Shown here one piece after another: positions 35,523 through 43,813 of a DNA stretch of 64,000 nt (positions within the stretch are counted from its first letter, which is position 1; every line of letters begins with the position of its first letter). The position numbers and the translations under genes are program-made. The stretch comes from Acidithiobacillus acidisediminis (lineage in GTDB: Bacteria; Pseudomonadota; Gammaproteobacteria; Acidithiobacillales; Acidithiobacillaceae): NCBI RefSeq assembly GCF_023277115.1, contig NZ_JALQCS010000001.1, positions 1,916,001 to 1,980,000 of the forward strand, written 5' to 3'. Below the pieces are notes generated by a model, which saw nothing but the letters and a program-made list of their open reading frames with translations, was not told the DNA's origin and made no database searches.

Positions 35523-36894
35523 CGGCTACACCTCCTAGTGCGCCTTCATGGGCGCGCTCTCTATCCCCCATACCCCCTGCTCTATGTGAGGGCGCAGAAG
35601 GCGCGCTCACATGAGTGGCTGTGACAGGTGCGCTCTCATCATATGAAGGCGCAGAGGACGCAGAAGGCGCACTTTCTCCGACAGCCTCCCATCCTTTGGC
35701 GGTCAAAGCCCATGCCGTTCGGGACTTGCGGTAGGCATCGCGATAGTCCTCCCGGCTGATGAGTCCTTCCCGCTCGAGTTGCCTCATGGCGGTGAGTAGT
35801 GCGCCGGCGTTGCGGTATTTTTTGCGCGGGAACCCCACTTCGTCTCGCAGCATGGCCCATGCGTTGGTGTGGGCTTTTGGCTCCGGGCTGACACGCTCCC
35901 CTCGCCTAACGAAATCCGCCAGGAGGCGCAGCAGGGTGCTGGTCGGCGGTTCGTTGGCCGCGTCCTCCGCGTCGTGTGCGTTCTCATCCAGCTCCAGCAC
36001 TCCACCATGAGAGCGCACCAGATGCAGCGGCTCGGCAGTTCGCGGGCCAATGTTCAACTTGTCGAGGCTCAGGGTTAGGCGGCTGTCGTCATCCTTGGCG
36101 GGTGTGAGCGATAGGCGCGCGCGTGCGGAATTGTGCCAGGCTGTGCTGCCGCTGTAGCTTTCGCCCCGACCGTTCACGGCCTGCTTGGGCGTATGGGTCA
36201 GCAGCAGGATCGCTGGATGACTCTCCAATTGGCGGCATATCCTCGCCAGGGATCGCACAAAACCTCGGACCTGTGATCGATCGTTTTCGTTACCCTCAAA
36301 AACATCGCTGGCATTGTCCACAATGACGAAGACGGGCTGGTGCTCGGTAAGAATTTCCCACAGTCGCTTATATATGGTGGTCGGCGCGATAAAATCGCGA
36401 CCCGTTTCCCGATCGCGAACCGATTCGCCAAGCGCGGGATTTTCGGTTGCATCCAGCACCAGCAGACGCTCGGCCAGGGCATGTGGATTTACGTCCAGAG
36501 CGTGGCAGAGGGTGGCCAGGCGATGGCGCAGCAAAGGCTCCGCATCCTCCCCAGAGAAAACCAGCACACGGCCAGGCGTTGTCGGTACTCCCAGGAGAGG
36601 CATGCCCATTGCCACCGCAACGGCCAGTTGCAGCGCGAGGGTGCTCTTGCCGCTCCCACCATGCCCAGATAGCAGACAGATGTGACCACGGGGCACCATG
36701 CCGTTCCAGACAAAATCCGGTGGCGGCGAGGGGGTATCGATCACCCCGGCCACATCCACGCGCGGCAGGTCCACCAGTGGCTGTGGTTCTGGAAAGCCAC
36801 CGTCCACACCAGCGGGCTCAGATGGGGACTTGCGGCAGGGTGCGCACCCATCACCGTAGGGCAGGACGTTTCGCGTCCAGTCGCTCTCAAGCAT
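35512..36894 (-). CDS. RepA-like AAA ATPase (replicative helicase)
   Basis: This 460-residue protein has a RepA/AAA_25 core: Walker A SGHGGSGKSTLALQ, VFSGEDAEPLLRHRL, then FVIVDNASDVFEGNEND (Walker B) and LLLTHTPKQAVNGRGESYSGSTAWHN. The C-terminal ~150 residues form a winged-helix-like domain and an acidic, serine-rich tail. RSF1010 RepA is a hexameric helicase of this class. It overlaps the Toprim primase gene by 8 nt, giving a coupled primase-helicase module that would allow rolling or theta replication of the excised island. Confidence 0.85.
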   Translation of the reverse strand: MLESDWTRNVLPYGDGCAPCRKSPSEPAGVDGGFPEPQPLVDLPRVDVAGVIDTPSPPPDFVWNGMVPRGHICLLSGHGGSGKSTLALQLAVAVAMGMPLLGVPTTPGRVLVFSGEDAEPLLRHRLATLCHALDVNPHALAERLLVLDATENPALGESVRDRETGRDFIAPTTIYKRLWEILTEHQPVFVIVDNASDVFEGNENDRSQVRGFVRSLARICRQLESHPAILLLTHTPKQAVNGRGESYSGSTAWHNSARARLSLTPAKDDDSRLTLSLDKLNIGPRTAEPLHLVRSHGGVLELDENAHDAEDAANEPPTSTLLRLLADFVRRGERVSPEPKAHTNAWAMLRDEVGFPRKKYRNAGALLTAMRQLEREGLISREDYRDAYRKSRTAWALTAKGWEAVGESAPSASSAPSYDESAPVTATHVSAPSAPSHRAGGMGDRERAHEGALGGVADGQ

Positions 36895-37774
36895 GGATCA
36901 CCGCCTGCCGTCTGAAGGCCATAAAATCGTTCCAATCGGTGCAGCCCGGTGGGATCTCAGCGGGCGGTGGCAGAATACGGGCGCGAGCGGCAAGGGCCGC
37001 ATCCCGGCCCTTGGTGGTACCAACGCTGTCGAAGTCCGGACATACCACGATGTCCAGCGCAGGCCATCGGCGGCGGGCTTCAATGGCCACGCTGGCAAGG
37101 TTGCCGGCGTCGAGTCCGGCAATGACGCAGACGAGCGGGCGCAAGGCTTGGAGAGTACAGGCGGTGGCCCAGCCCTCGGCAATCCATAGTTGGCGTTTTC
37201 CGTCCGGCTTTTCTGCTACTGGGATAAAAGCCCCGGCCTTTTTCATGCCGCTGAGGAATCGCTTTTGACCGTCCGGCCGGATGTACTGCACTCCGCGCAG
37301 ATATCCCGGGAAATCCAGCACAGGCAGGACCAAAGCGTCACCGCGTTGGCGGGCAATGCCGGGCTCTACGCCTTTTCTGCGTAGGTAATCGTGGTCTGGG
37401 GTGGTAGGCCTGGCATGCTTCCAGACCCATGCACCACGCTTGGCGGCGTCCCAGTATTGAGCTTCCCTTTCGGCCTGAGCGGCAGCGCGCTCCTGATCGA
37501 TTCGGCGGCGCAGAATGGCTAGTTCGATGGCGGTGAGGGTTTGTCTGCGATTGGCGCACCACTTCACCCGGCGACCGGTCCGCCAGTCACCAGCAACGCC
37601 AGCAGGCGGTGGGTCGGAGTGTAAACGGTACCAGCCTGTCCGTTGCCCCGGCTTGTCACCGGCGAGACGCACCCGGTGCAGTTTTCCGTCTGGGTTTATG
37701 CTCTGGCCTGGGGCAAGCTCAATGCCCCCAGCAGCCAGGGCCTGAGTAAATTGCTCAATGATATCTGAGGCCAT
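36887..37774 (-). CDS. Toprim-domain primase-like protein
   Basis: This 295-residue protein has a C-terminal Toprim domain: LWIAEGWATACTL carries the catalytic glutamate, then VIAGLDAGNL, then VVCPDFDSVGTTKGRDAA carries the acidic DxD pair. The N-terminus matches plasmid and phage primases (DWRTGRRVKWCANRR, DYLRRKGVEPG, RGVQYIRPDGQKRFLSG). ATG 37774 is preferred; the upstream frame overlaps the AlpA gene. It sits between AlpA and the RepA-like ATPase in one operon. Confidence 0.85.
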   Translation of the reverse strand: MASDIIEQFTQALAAGGIELAPGQSINPDGKLHRVRLAGDKPGQRTGWYRLHSDPPPAGVAGDWRTGRRVKWCANRRQTLTAIELAILRRRIDQERAAAQAEREAQYWDAAKRGAWVWKHARPTTPDHDYLRRKGVEPGIARQRGDALVLPVLDFPGYLRGVQYIRPDGQKRFLSGMKKAGAFIPVAEKPDGKRQLWIAEGWATACTLQALRPLVCVIAGLDAGNLASVAIEARRRWPALDIVVCPDFDSVGTTKGRDAALAARARILPPPAEIPPGCTDWNDFMAFRRQAVIHA

Positions 37775-37778
37775 TGGA

Positions 37779-38039
37779 TCAGCTCTCAGCACCCTGTCGG
37801 CGCTTAGCAAGCCAAGCGGCAAGATCTGCTACTCGATAACGCACCAATCGGCCAACTTTTATGTAGGGCAAGTTATAACGCCCAGTGGTGCGCCAGTTAG
37901 TCAGGGTAGAGACTTTGACGCCCAACACTTCAGAAGCAAGCTTTTCGTTGATTTGTACGGGGATGGCTTCAGGTGGGTAGCCGAGGGTACGACCAATCTC
38001 CGCCACAATCGTGTCCACAGATTCAGTGTTACTATGCAT
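37779..38039 (-). CDS. AlpA-like helix-turn-helix regulator
   Basis: This 86-residue MerR/AlpA-type HTH protein has INEKLASEVLGVKVSTLTNWRTTG, then LPYIKVGRLVRYRVADLAAWLAKR, the standard HTH_17 pattern. ATG 38039 has GAGG upstream; a longer TTG start is possible. It begins the replication operon, ending 4 nt before the primase start, and could act as an excisionase for the island A integrase or as an activator of replication genes. Confidence 0.8.
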   Translation of the reverse strand: MHSNTESVDTIVAEIGRTLGYPPEAIPVQINEKLASEVLGVKVSTLTNWRTTGRYNLPYIKVGRLVRYRVADLAAWLAKRRQGAES

Positions 38040-38101
38040 TGGGATTGCCTCACAATTCCAGATATCGTGAGACAATGATGGCGGGAGAATTCAGGGCGAT
38101 G

Positions 38102-38123
38102 CGGCAAATAGACCTATTTGCCG
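38102..38123. promoter_or_regulatory. Inverted repeat upstream of the AlpA-primase operon
   Basis: CGGCAAATA (38102-38110) and TATTTGCCG (38115-38123) form a perfect 9-bp inverted repeat with a 4-bp spacer. There is no T-run. Its place about 60 bp upstream of the operon's first ATG fits an operator. Confidence 0.6.
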
Positions 38124-38142
38124 TTTGCCGTTTTGAAAAGAG

Positions 38143-39036
38143 CTATTTTTCCTTGCGGCAGCGCATAGCTTCCGGGATGTCATTTTTCAGGTCACGGATG
38201 GTGCGCTCTGAGGCAGGCGTTCCTTGCAACTCGAGCAAACGGGTCATCTTGCTAGTAAACCCGCGATCCTTGGGGTTGATTCCGGCTTCCTTACAAAGCG
38301 CGTGGATGATGGTCAGCAAGATCTTCCGGCTATTCTGTGCACTACCTGGCAATATATCATTCTTGGCTACCTTTTCTGCTTCCTCACGCTGATTTTCTAC
38401 GCGCCGGACCTCAGAACTGAGCACGGCCAGTTCATCGACCGTTATGAGTGACGCAGTCTCGAAATGATATCCCGCTGGCAAAGGTGGAAGCAGACCACCA
38501 TAGGAGGTTGTTGAGTCTCGAACTTCATACATCCAAAACGACCGTTCATCTGGCACATCAAAGATCCTATTCTCGGCCCCAGTAAAATGACTGACGCTCT
38601 CCAACACATTATCGCCTAGCCCTCTAATCTCTTTATCCCAGGCCTGGAGAGAGCTTTGGGATAAAACGGCCATACCAGATACGCTAATTTCAATTCTGTG
38701 CGCTTTTATTTTGCGCCATATTTCGTGCGCAACACGCACTCTACCTCTCTCAAATGGCCTTATTTCTTGACCTTCAAGTCCTTTTTCTGCTTTACGAGAA
38801 ACTCGAATACAAAGGTGCCCATATGGCAGACTGGGAAAAAGACTTTCTAGATTTTCTACCGTATCCGGATCATCAGAATCACCAGCGACCCAGACCCATA
38901 TGTTATGCGGTATTGGCCATACGAACTGTAGCTTACCTTCAGCCCCGAGCCGTAAAAGGTATGATTCCGAGACATCCCATCTCTTGGTAAGTTCCGCCAA
39001 CTCGTAGTAGTCAGGTTCCGGGAGTGTCAGTGTCAT
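38143..39036 (-). CDS. Hypothetical plasmid/phage-type protein next to replication operon
   Basis: This 297-residue protein has no recognised catalytic motif. The N-terminus (YYELAELTKRWDVSESYLLRLGAEGKL) is a helix-turn-helix-like domain. The C-terminus (RKILLTIIHALCKEAGINP) resembles the tail of many phage and plasmid HTH proteins. The ATG directly abuts the IS5 element, so the native promoter and ribosome site now lie 1.26 kb away on the other side. The gene may be silent or truncated. Confidence 0.6.
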   Translation of the reverse strand: MTLTLPEPDYYELAELTKRWDVSESYLLRLGAEGKLQFVWPIPHNIWVWVAGDSDDPDTVENLESLFPSLPYGHLCIRVSRKAEKGLEGQEIRPFERGRVRVAHEIWRKIKAHRIEISVSGMAVLSQSSLQAWDKEIRGLGDNVLESVSHFTGAENRIFDVPDERSFWMYEVRDSTTSYGGLLPPLPAGYHFETASLITVDELAVLSSEVRRVENQREEAEKVAKNDILPGSAQNSRKILLTIIHALCKEAGINPKDRGFTSKMTRLLELQGTPASERTIRDLKNDIPEAMRCRKEK

Positions 39037-40302
39037 TAAGACGGTGATGAAAAAGTCGGTGGTATACTGGGCAAAATGGTGCAGCGGGGGTTGGAAAGAT
39101 GCGTGGAGCGAAGGTAGAGACCCAAGGGTTGTTCAGCTACGTTTCCCCGGAGCAACGGGTGCCCCAGGACCATCCGCTGAGAGCGATCCGAGCTATCGTG
39201 GATCGCTCCCTGGCGGAGATGGATAGCCACTTCAGCACGATGTACTCGACCTACGGTCGCCCCTCCATTCCCCCGGAGTTTCTCCTGCGGGCGCTACTGC
39301 TGCAGGTGTTTTACAGCATCCGCTCGGAACGGCAGCTGATGGAGCAACTCAACTACAACCTGCTGTTCCGTTGGTTTGTCGGTTTGGGAATGGACGACGA
39401 CGTCTGGGTGCCCACGGTCTTTACTAAGAATCGCGATCGGTTGCTGGATCATGGGACGGTACGGGAATTCTTCCGATCCGTACTGGAACAGGCCCGCGGC
39501 CAGAATCTGCTTTCCGAAGAGCATTTCTCCGTCGATGGCACCCTGCTGGAAGCTTGGGCTTCGCAGAAGTCCTTCCGGCCGAAAGATCCCGAGGACCGTG
39601 AGGGCGATGGTTCCGATTTCCGCGGCCAGTCGCGCAGTAACGAGACTCACGCCTCGGTGACCGACCCCGATGCCCGGCTCTACAAAAAGGCGCCCGGCGA
39701 AGCTTCCCGCTTGGCCTATCTTGGGCATGTGCTCATGGATAATCGGCATGGATTGATTGCCGGAGAGCAGGTCACCACCGCCGACGGTACGGCGGAAGTC
39801 GACGCCGCCGTCCAACTCGTGGACGATCTGGGCGGGAACCAGCGCATCACCCTCGGTGCCGACAAGGGCTATGACCGCCACGGCTTCGTCCAGAATCTCC
39901 GGGATCGGAATGTGACCCCTCATGTAGCCCGCAAGCGAAAAGGCTCGGCCATCGATGCCCGGACTACTCGCCACCGGGGCTATGCCATGAGCATCCACGT
40001 CCGGCGGCGGATAGAATCCATCTTCGGCTGGATGAAGACTGTGGGAGGGATGCGGAAAACCCGATTCCGTGGTTTGGAACGGGTCGGTCTGCACTTTTCC
40101 TTGGTCACCGTCGCCTACAACCTGGTCCGCATGGTGCGGTTGGGGGTGGCCTGATGGGAGTACTGCGTCTGGAATCCCAAAATGGCCCCAAAAAGACTGC
40201 AACAGCGGGCAAAACAGGCCTGATAGGGCTGCCTATTCGGCAATTTTTGACCAAATCCGATAGCGCCAGGGCGTTTCTACGGATTTTTTCCGCATCCTCT
40301 TA
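39037..40302 (+). mobile_element. IS5-family insertion sequence
   Basis: The element encloses the transposase at 39099-40154. Its ends match imperfectly: GACGGTGATGAAAAAGTC (left, from 39040) against the complement of the right end, GAGGATGCGGAAAAAATC (to 40299), about 19 of 25 bases including the flanks. TTAA is present at both junctions (39036-39039 and 40300-40303), consistent with a short target duplication. It inserted exactly at the start of the leftward gene at 38143. Confidence 0.85.
39099..40154 (+). CDS. IS5-family transposase (DDE)
   Basis: This 351-residue DDE transposase has an N-terminal DUF772 domain (HPLRAIRAIVDRSLAEMDSHF, then LLRALLLQVFYSIRSERQL). The catalytic core includes FSVDGTLLEAWAS (first D), LGADKGYDRHGFV (second D), then IESIFGWMKTVGGMRKTRFRG (E). 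The reading frame is intact with no frameshift, so the element may still move. It mediates cut-and-paste transposition of its own ends. Confidence 0.93.
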   Translation: MRGAKVETQGLFSYVSPEQRVPQDHPLRAIRAIVDRSLAEMDSHFSTMYSTYGRPSIPPEFLLRALLLQVFYSIRSERQLMEQLNYNLLFRWFVGLGMDDDVWVPTVFTKNRDRLLDHGTVREFFRSVLEQARGQNLLSEEHFSVDGTLLEAWASQKSFRPKDPEDREGDGSDFRGQSRSNETHASVTDPDARLYKKAPGEASRLAYLGHVLMDNRHGLIAGEQVTTADGTAEVDAAVQLVDDLGGNQRITLGADKGYDRHGFVQNLRDRNVTPHVARKRKGSAIDARTTRHRGYAMSIHVRRRIESIFGWMKTVGGMRKTRFRGLERVGLHFSLVTVAYNLVRMVRLGVA

Positions 40303-40339
40303 AGTGCGTCCCGTTGGAAATAAGAATGGGAGGAGTGTA

Positions 40340-40471
40340 ATGGTCGCAATCTGCTACATCCTTGGCGGCGACCGCCTTAGCAATTCTGAGGAGCAAGATA
40401 GGGTTTTCATTCGCGATGAATCGCCAATCGGCTCCCGCGCATTCGCTGCTCAGTCAACGTGTTCTCGGTGA
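40340..40471 (+). CDS. Possible 43-residue peptide gene
   Basis: ATG 40340 follows GGGAGGAG with 4 nt spacing and opens a 43-codon frame starting MVAICYILGGDRLSNSEEQD. It converges on the higA-like gene. I know no family. The IS5 insertion lies 38 bp upstream, so it may be an interrupted leader or a chance frame. Confidence 0.25.
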   Translation: MVAICYILGGDRLSNSEEQDRVFIRDESPIGSRAFAAQSTCSR

Positions 40472-40495
40472 TCTGCGCGTCTGTGACGCACTCAT

Positions 40496-40777
40496 TCAAG
40501 GGCGCGGCTCCAGCCGCACTACGGCCCGGCTTCCGGTAGCTTCTGCGATCCGCGCAATGGTTCGCATGGATGGCGGGGATTTGCCACTTTCCAGGCGGGC
40601 AATAGCCGATTGGGTGGTGCCCATGCGTTGCGCCAACTCCGCTTGCGACAATCCAGCGCGGGTCCGGGCTTCGATCAACTCGCGGGCAAGGTTGAACTCA
40701 CCTTCCAGCGCGTCGTACTCCGTTTTGAACGCGGGGTCTTTCATCCATTGCTCTTTCAGTTCCGATAAGCGGCTCAT
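40496..40777 (-). CDS. HigA-like antitoxin (XRE HTH)
   Basis: This 93-residue XRE-type protein has RAGLSQAELAQRMGTTQSAIARLESG and KSPPSMRTIARIAEATG, a complete helix-turn-helix. It overlaps the toxin gene by 4 nt (ATGA) and is the second gene of a toxin-first pair of the HigBA/Gp49 type. The pair is itself coupled to the integrase gene, so loss of the island would expose the cell to the more stable toxin. Confidence 0.85.
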   Translation of the reverse strand: MSRLSELKEQWMKDPAFKTEYDALEGEFNLARELIEARTRAGLSQAELAQRMGTTQSAIARLESGKSPPSMRTIARIAEATGSRAVVRLEPRP

Positions 40778-41100
40778 TGCAAAACCTCCTTGGCGCGTTG
40801 CCGTGCCGTCTCTATGGCCCGCTTGGGCGTCTTCTGCGCTTTCTTGACGAAAGCATGCAGGATGACCAGCCGTCTCCCTGTTGCAGTGACATATATTGCT
40901 CTGGCAATCCCATCCGGCGCCTTGGCGCGTATTTCCCAGAGCTTGTCTTCCAGGTGCTTGATGTGTGGCTCGTGGACCTGCTCCAGCCCCACCTGCTCAA
41001 TGAGCTCCACTATCCGCAACAGTCGCGCGCGCAACGCGGACGGCAGGGCTTTGAGTTCATCATCAACACACTTGTCGAGGGTCTCTGCGCTCCACTTCAT
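40774..41100 (-). CDS. RelE/Gp49-type HigB-like toxin
   Basis: This 108-residue protein of the phage-derived Gp49-like (PF05973) toxin family contains the core LEDKLWEIRAKAPDGIARAIYVTATGRRLVILHAFVKKAQKTP, with the basic and aromatic residues typical of ribosome-dependent mRNA interferases. It overlaps the integrase gene by 4 nt upstream and the antitoxin by 4 nt downstream. The three genes are therefore translated as one unit. Confidence 0.85.
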   Translation of the reverse strand: MKWSAETLDKCVDDELKALPSALRARLLRIVELIEQVGLEQVHEPHIKHLEDKLWEIRAKAPDGIARAIYVTATGRRLVILHAFVKKAQKTPKRAIETARQRAKEVLQ

Positions 41101-42323
41101 ACTATAGCGTTTTTGCGATGACTGGGCAATTTCTTCATCGGCGTGATCTCAACAGATTGCTTGACCCCAGCCGCGACCAGGATGGCGTCCGTACCTTTCT
41201 GCCAGGCATCGGCAACGGGGTCTTGCGCCAACCTTGCGTAGACGGCAGTGGTTTGCTGCGAGTGGTGTCCCAGCCCCTTGCCGATGACGGCCAGAGATAC
41301 CCCGGCATCGATCTGAAAGGATGCGAGCGAACGGCGCAAGTCATGGATGCGTAGGTCATCAATGCCTGCTCGCTGCAATAGACGTTGCCAGCCTTTTTTG
41401 GGTTCTACGAGATGGCCTGTCCTGCCCGGTCCGGGGAATACCCACCCCTGCGCCCCGGATGTCTCTGCGCGGGACTGCAGCACCTCTATGGCGGCGTCGG
41501 TGAGAGGTACGGCGATGCTATCGCCAGCCTTTGCCTTGGAGCTTGGAATGGTCCAGGTTTTGCGCTCTAGATTGATCTCCTGCCAATGCATCGCCAGCAC
41601 GTTGGCCCGACGTGCCCCGGTCAGCAGCGACAGCATGACATAGTCGCGCACGTCCGGACTTTCCTCGGCGGCCAGTGCCTCAAAGAATCTTGGCATTTCA
41701 TCGGCGTGCAGGCGACGATCCCGGCTTTCCTCTCGGTTCATCTTAAGGCCAGCAGCCGGATTGGCCAGTCGCGGAATATCCAGCGTGTTGATTCCGAAAT
41801 TGAACACGGCACGGACCAAGGCCAAGACACGGTTGCCCTGATAGATCCCGGCTCCCGTGCTGACCTTCCGGTGCAGCGCGCGAATATGCTGACGTTCGAT
41901 TTCGGACAGTTTCTTCTTGGCGATCTCTTGCAGGTGTAGACGAAAGTTGCGCTCGTCGTTGCCCAGGCTTTTTTTGCCCTTGGCGCGGCAATCCTTCACC
42001 CATTCGCTGAACAGATCGGAGAACGTCATCTCTGCCTTCTTGATGCGCCTCTGCTCAGCCGGGTTAGTCCCTGCGGCAATCTGGTTGATGATCCCAGCAG
42101 CGGTTGTGCGAGCTGTCTCAATGGTCACGGTAGCGGCATCGCCTATGCGAATTTCCTCCACCCTGCCGTCTACCTTGCGAATGCAATAGAAGGTCTTGGT
42201 CCCGGCTGGGGAAACATATACGGCCAAGCCCTTCTGTTTTTCGTCATAGACGCGGCGCCGCTTGCCGGGGATTGGTTCCAGCGCCGAAAGACTGGCCTTG
42301 GTGAAGTTCACTTTTTCAGTCAT
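41097..42323 (-). CDS. int: Tyrosine integrase of island A
   Basis: This 408-residue tyrosine recombinase has an N-terminal Arm-DNA-binding domain (DUF4102 type: DEKQKGLAVYVSPAGTKTFY), a core-binding domain, and the catalytic residues R (LLTGARRANVLAM), H-x-x-R (RIHDLRRSLAS), H (GLGHHSQQTT) and Y (AVYARL). It catalyses recombination between the tRNA-Lys att sites. It lies about 260 bp from the att repeat at 42582, with arm sites in between. The downstream coupling to a toxin-antitoxin pair is unusual. Confidence 0.95.
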   Translation of the reverse strand: MTEKVNFTKASLSALEPIPGKRRRVYDEKQKGLAVYVSPAGTKTFYCIRKVDGRVEEIRIGDAATVTIETARTTAAGIINQIAAGTNPAEQRRIKKAEMTFSDLFSEWVKDCRAKGKKSLGNDERNFRLHLQEIAKKKLSEIERQHIRALHRKVSTGAGIYQGNRVLALVRAVFNFGINTLDIPRLANPAAGLKMNREESRDRRLHADEMPRFFEALAAEESPDVRDYVMLSLLTGARRANVLAMHWQEINLERKTWTIPSSKAKAGDSIAVPLTDAAIEVLQSRAETSGAQGWVFPGPGRTGHLVEPKKGWQRLLQRAGIDDLRIHDLRRSLASFQIDAGVSLAVIGKGLGHHSQQTTAVYARLAQDPVADAWQKGTDAILVAAGVKQSVEITPMKKLPSHRKNAIV

Positions 42324-42447
42324 CGTGGTCTCCTTTCAAAATCTGGAACCAGTGATTTTCAGTCATTCGATCGCGCATCCAGTCTATCATTATAAAAAAC
42401 ATTATGTTACGAGCACGATCAACAGAACGATCAGACCTACTGATTCC

Positions 42448-42475
42448 GGTTGGATCATCCAACCTATATCCAACC
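42448..42475. promoter_or_regulatory. Right-end arm sites of island A with palindrome
   Basis: GGTTGGAT (42448-42455) and ATCCAACC (42457-42464) form a perfect 8-bp palindrome around one base. A second direct ATCCAACC follows at 42468-42475, 11 bp on. The segment 42457-42475 equals the left-end site at 1398-1416. It lies between the int start and att, so it may also autoregulate int. Confidence 0.65.
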
Positions 42476-42581
42476 AAATTACGGTAAATACGTCAAATTT
42501 GGTAAGGGTAGTATCTTTATAACTATCTGATAAATATAGATACATGAGAGTCGATAAACCGTCATAAATGCCAGACCGCAA

Positions 42582-42628
42582 GACTCTTAATCAGCGGGTC
42601 GTGGGTTCGATCCCCTCACAACCCACCA
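42582..42628 (+). repeat. att copy 2: boundary of islands A and B
   Basis: This is identical to tRNA bases 1304-1350 (47 of 47) but lacks the 5' half of a tRNA, so it is a recombination scar rather than a gene. It serves as attR of island A and attL of island B. Confidence 0.92.
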
Positions 42629-42636
42629 AACAAAAC

Positions 42637-42670
42637 AGGCACTTAGGAAGTTCTCCTAGGTGCCTTTTTT
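42637..42670 (+). terminator. Terminator at the left end of island B
   Basis: AGGCACTTAGGA (42637-42648) pairs perfectly with TCCTAGGTGCCT apart from G-T pairs, followed by TTTTTT. This is the best preserved of the three hairpins that follow the tRNA-end repeats. Confidence 0.85.
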
Positions 42671-42676
42671 CATGTC

Positions 42677-42700
42677 AGTAGACGTATAGTAGACGCTTGG
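42677..42700. promoter_or_regulatory. Left-end arm-type integrase sites of island B
   Basis: AGTAGACGTAT is followed directly by AGTAGACGCTTGG: a direct repeat with an 11-bp period. The full 24 bp recurs exactly at 57333-57356, beside the island B integrase. Confidence 0.7.
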
Positions 42701-42824
42701 CGTCCAATTCCAGGCACGCTCATGCCGGGTAAAGCAAGAACCAGACGGTGAGTGGTGCCCCCCTCCCCCATTTTGTGGGAAGAAGAGGTGTTCACGTACA
42801 GACATAATTTCCATGTCCGAACCA

Positions 42825-43625
42825 CTAAACCCCCGCAACCACCCGTAGTGAAGCACGTTTGCACTCCAAAGCGGCCATCAGGTACTGTAGCCTACGCAGA
42901 TATTGCTTCGCATTCTGCGGAGAGGACCACGGCTCAGAACGCGAGTTATAAAGCCAGATATGGCCTTGATCCATATTTACGATCATACGCGGGTCAAATT
43001 CCAGAACAAAACCAAGCTCATTTACCTGCGGACTGACATATTTTTCCGGATGGTTCTGGTCCCGGACCAGGTAATACCGATTCACCAGATGAAGCACCTC
43101 GGTACCGTCATAATATGTTCCCCTTTTCAGTCCATAAGGTAAGCGTTGGCACCATGCAGAATACAGCTCGGCCTTTGCTTGGCGTTTCTTGGTGGGTTTG
43201 CCATAGACCATGTTATCCAGGCTGAGTTCTTTCTTATGGTACTTAAGCAGGTTCTTTTTAGTGCTTAACGTATCTTTCACCATTTGCTCTGCTTCTCTGC
43301 ACAGATCCAGAGCATCCTCAATTGCACGCAACTCTGCACGCGCCTCCCGAATGATCCACTGATCCATGGCCATTGCTTTGGCCTGTTCCATGTCTTCTAT
43401 CCAGATTTCAGAAGGGTCACTATATGGCTCACGATATGTCCCGCCGTCATTAAAACTGCAAGATTCAGAATAATTGTCACTCAAATTAAAACCAGTGTTT
43501 TCTTCAGGGTTCATGGTGTGTTTTCCAGTTAGATTAAAAGGGGTGGAACTGACGAGTTCTTCAGCATATTCATTTGCGTGAAAACTCTGCGCGTCAGTCA
43601 TAAACTTACTACTTTGTATGCTCAT
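42825..43625 (-). CDS. Hypothetical protein, island B
   Basis: This 266-residue protein is of unknown family. Residues 1-90 are acidic and low in structure. Residues 90-150 look helical (EARAELRAIEDALDLCREAEQMVKDTL), with a basic patch (KPTKKRQAKAEL). The C-terminal half is a globular domain rich in Y and W (YYDGTEVLHLVNRYYLVRD, HIWLYNSRSEPW). It overlaps the preceding small HTH gene by 4 nt, so the HTH protein probably controls it. It is AT-richer than the flanking genes. Confidence 0.6.
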   Translation of the reverse strand: MSIQSSKFMTDAQSFHANEYAEELVSSTPFNLTGKHTMNPEENTGFNLSDNYSESCSFNDGGTYREPYSDPSEIWIEDMEQAKAMAMDQWIIREARAELRAIEDALDLCREAEQMVKDTLSTKKNLLKYHKKELSLDNMVYGKPTKKRQAKAELYSAWCQRLPYGLKRGTYYDGTEVLHLVNRYYLVRDQNHPEKYVSPQVNELGFVLEFDPRMIVNMDQGHIWLYNSRSEPWSSPQNAKQYLRRLQYLMAALECKRASLRVVAGV

Positions 43626-43813
43626 TTCAAATACTCCTCTACTTTTTTAACTAATTGAATCAACTGAATGTGGCGTTGAGCAGAAGGAACCCGCCCCTCC
43701 CGCATCCAGCTATGTAAGGTTGAAGAAGAAACGCGTAGCTGGGAAGCTACGAAGGTTGGCCCACCGGCCCGGTGGACTAGTTTGTAGACTTCACTACTGC
43801 CAGTGTCACTCAT
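43622..43813 (-). CDS. Small HTH (Cro-like) regulator
   Basis: This 63-residue helix-turn-helix protein has YKLVHRAGGPTFVASQLRVSSSTLHSWMREG, which matches the Cro/YdaS-type fold. ATG 43813 has GGAGG 8 nt upstream; the longer frame lacks this. It is divergent from the DUF932 operon and likely represses one or both directions in the manner of a prophage repressor. Confidence 0.75.
   Translation of the reverse strand: MSDTGSSEVYKLVHRAGGPTFVASQLRVSSSTLHSWMREGRVPSAQRHIQLIQLVKKVEEYLK

Larger units (their letters stand above)
1351..42628. mobile_element. Island A: integrative mobilisable element in tRNA-Lys
   Basis: The element is bounded by the tRNA copy at 1304-1350 and the 47-bp repeat at 42582-42628. 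A tyrosine integrase (41097-42323) lies beside the right repeat, and an identical 19-bp double motif (ATCCAACCTAT then ATCCAACC) sits near both ends (1398-1416, 42457-42475). It carries a MobF relaxase, replication genes, toxin-antitoxin pairs and an 18-kb defence block, but no type IV secretion genes. It is therefore best read as mobilisable rather than self-transmissible. The exact crossover within the repeat cannot be fixed. Confidence 0.88.

Noticed and set aside
42582-42628. Possible second and third tRNA-Lys genes
   Set aside because: Only the 3' part from the anticodon stem onward is present at 42582 and 57481; the acceptor 5' strand and D arm are missing.
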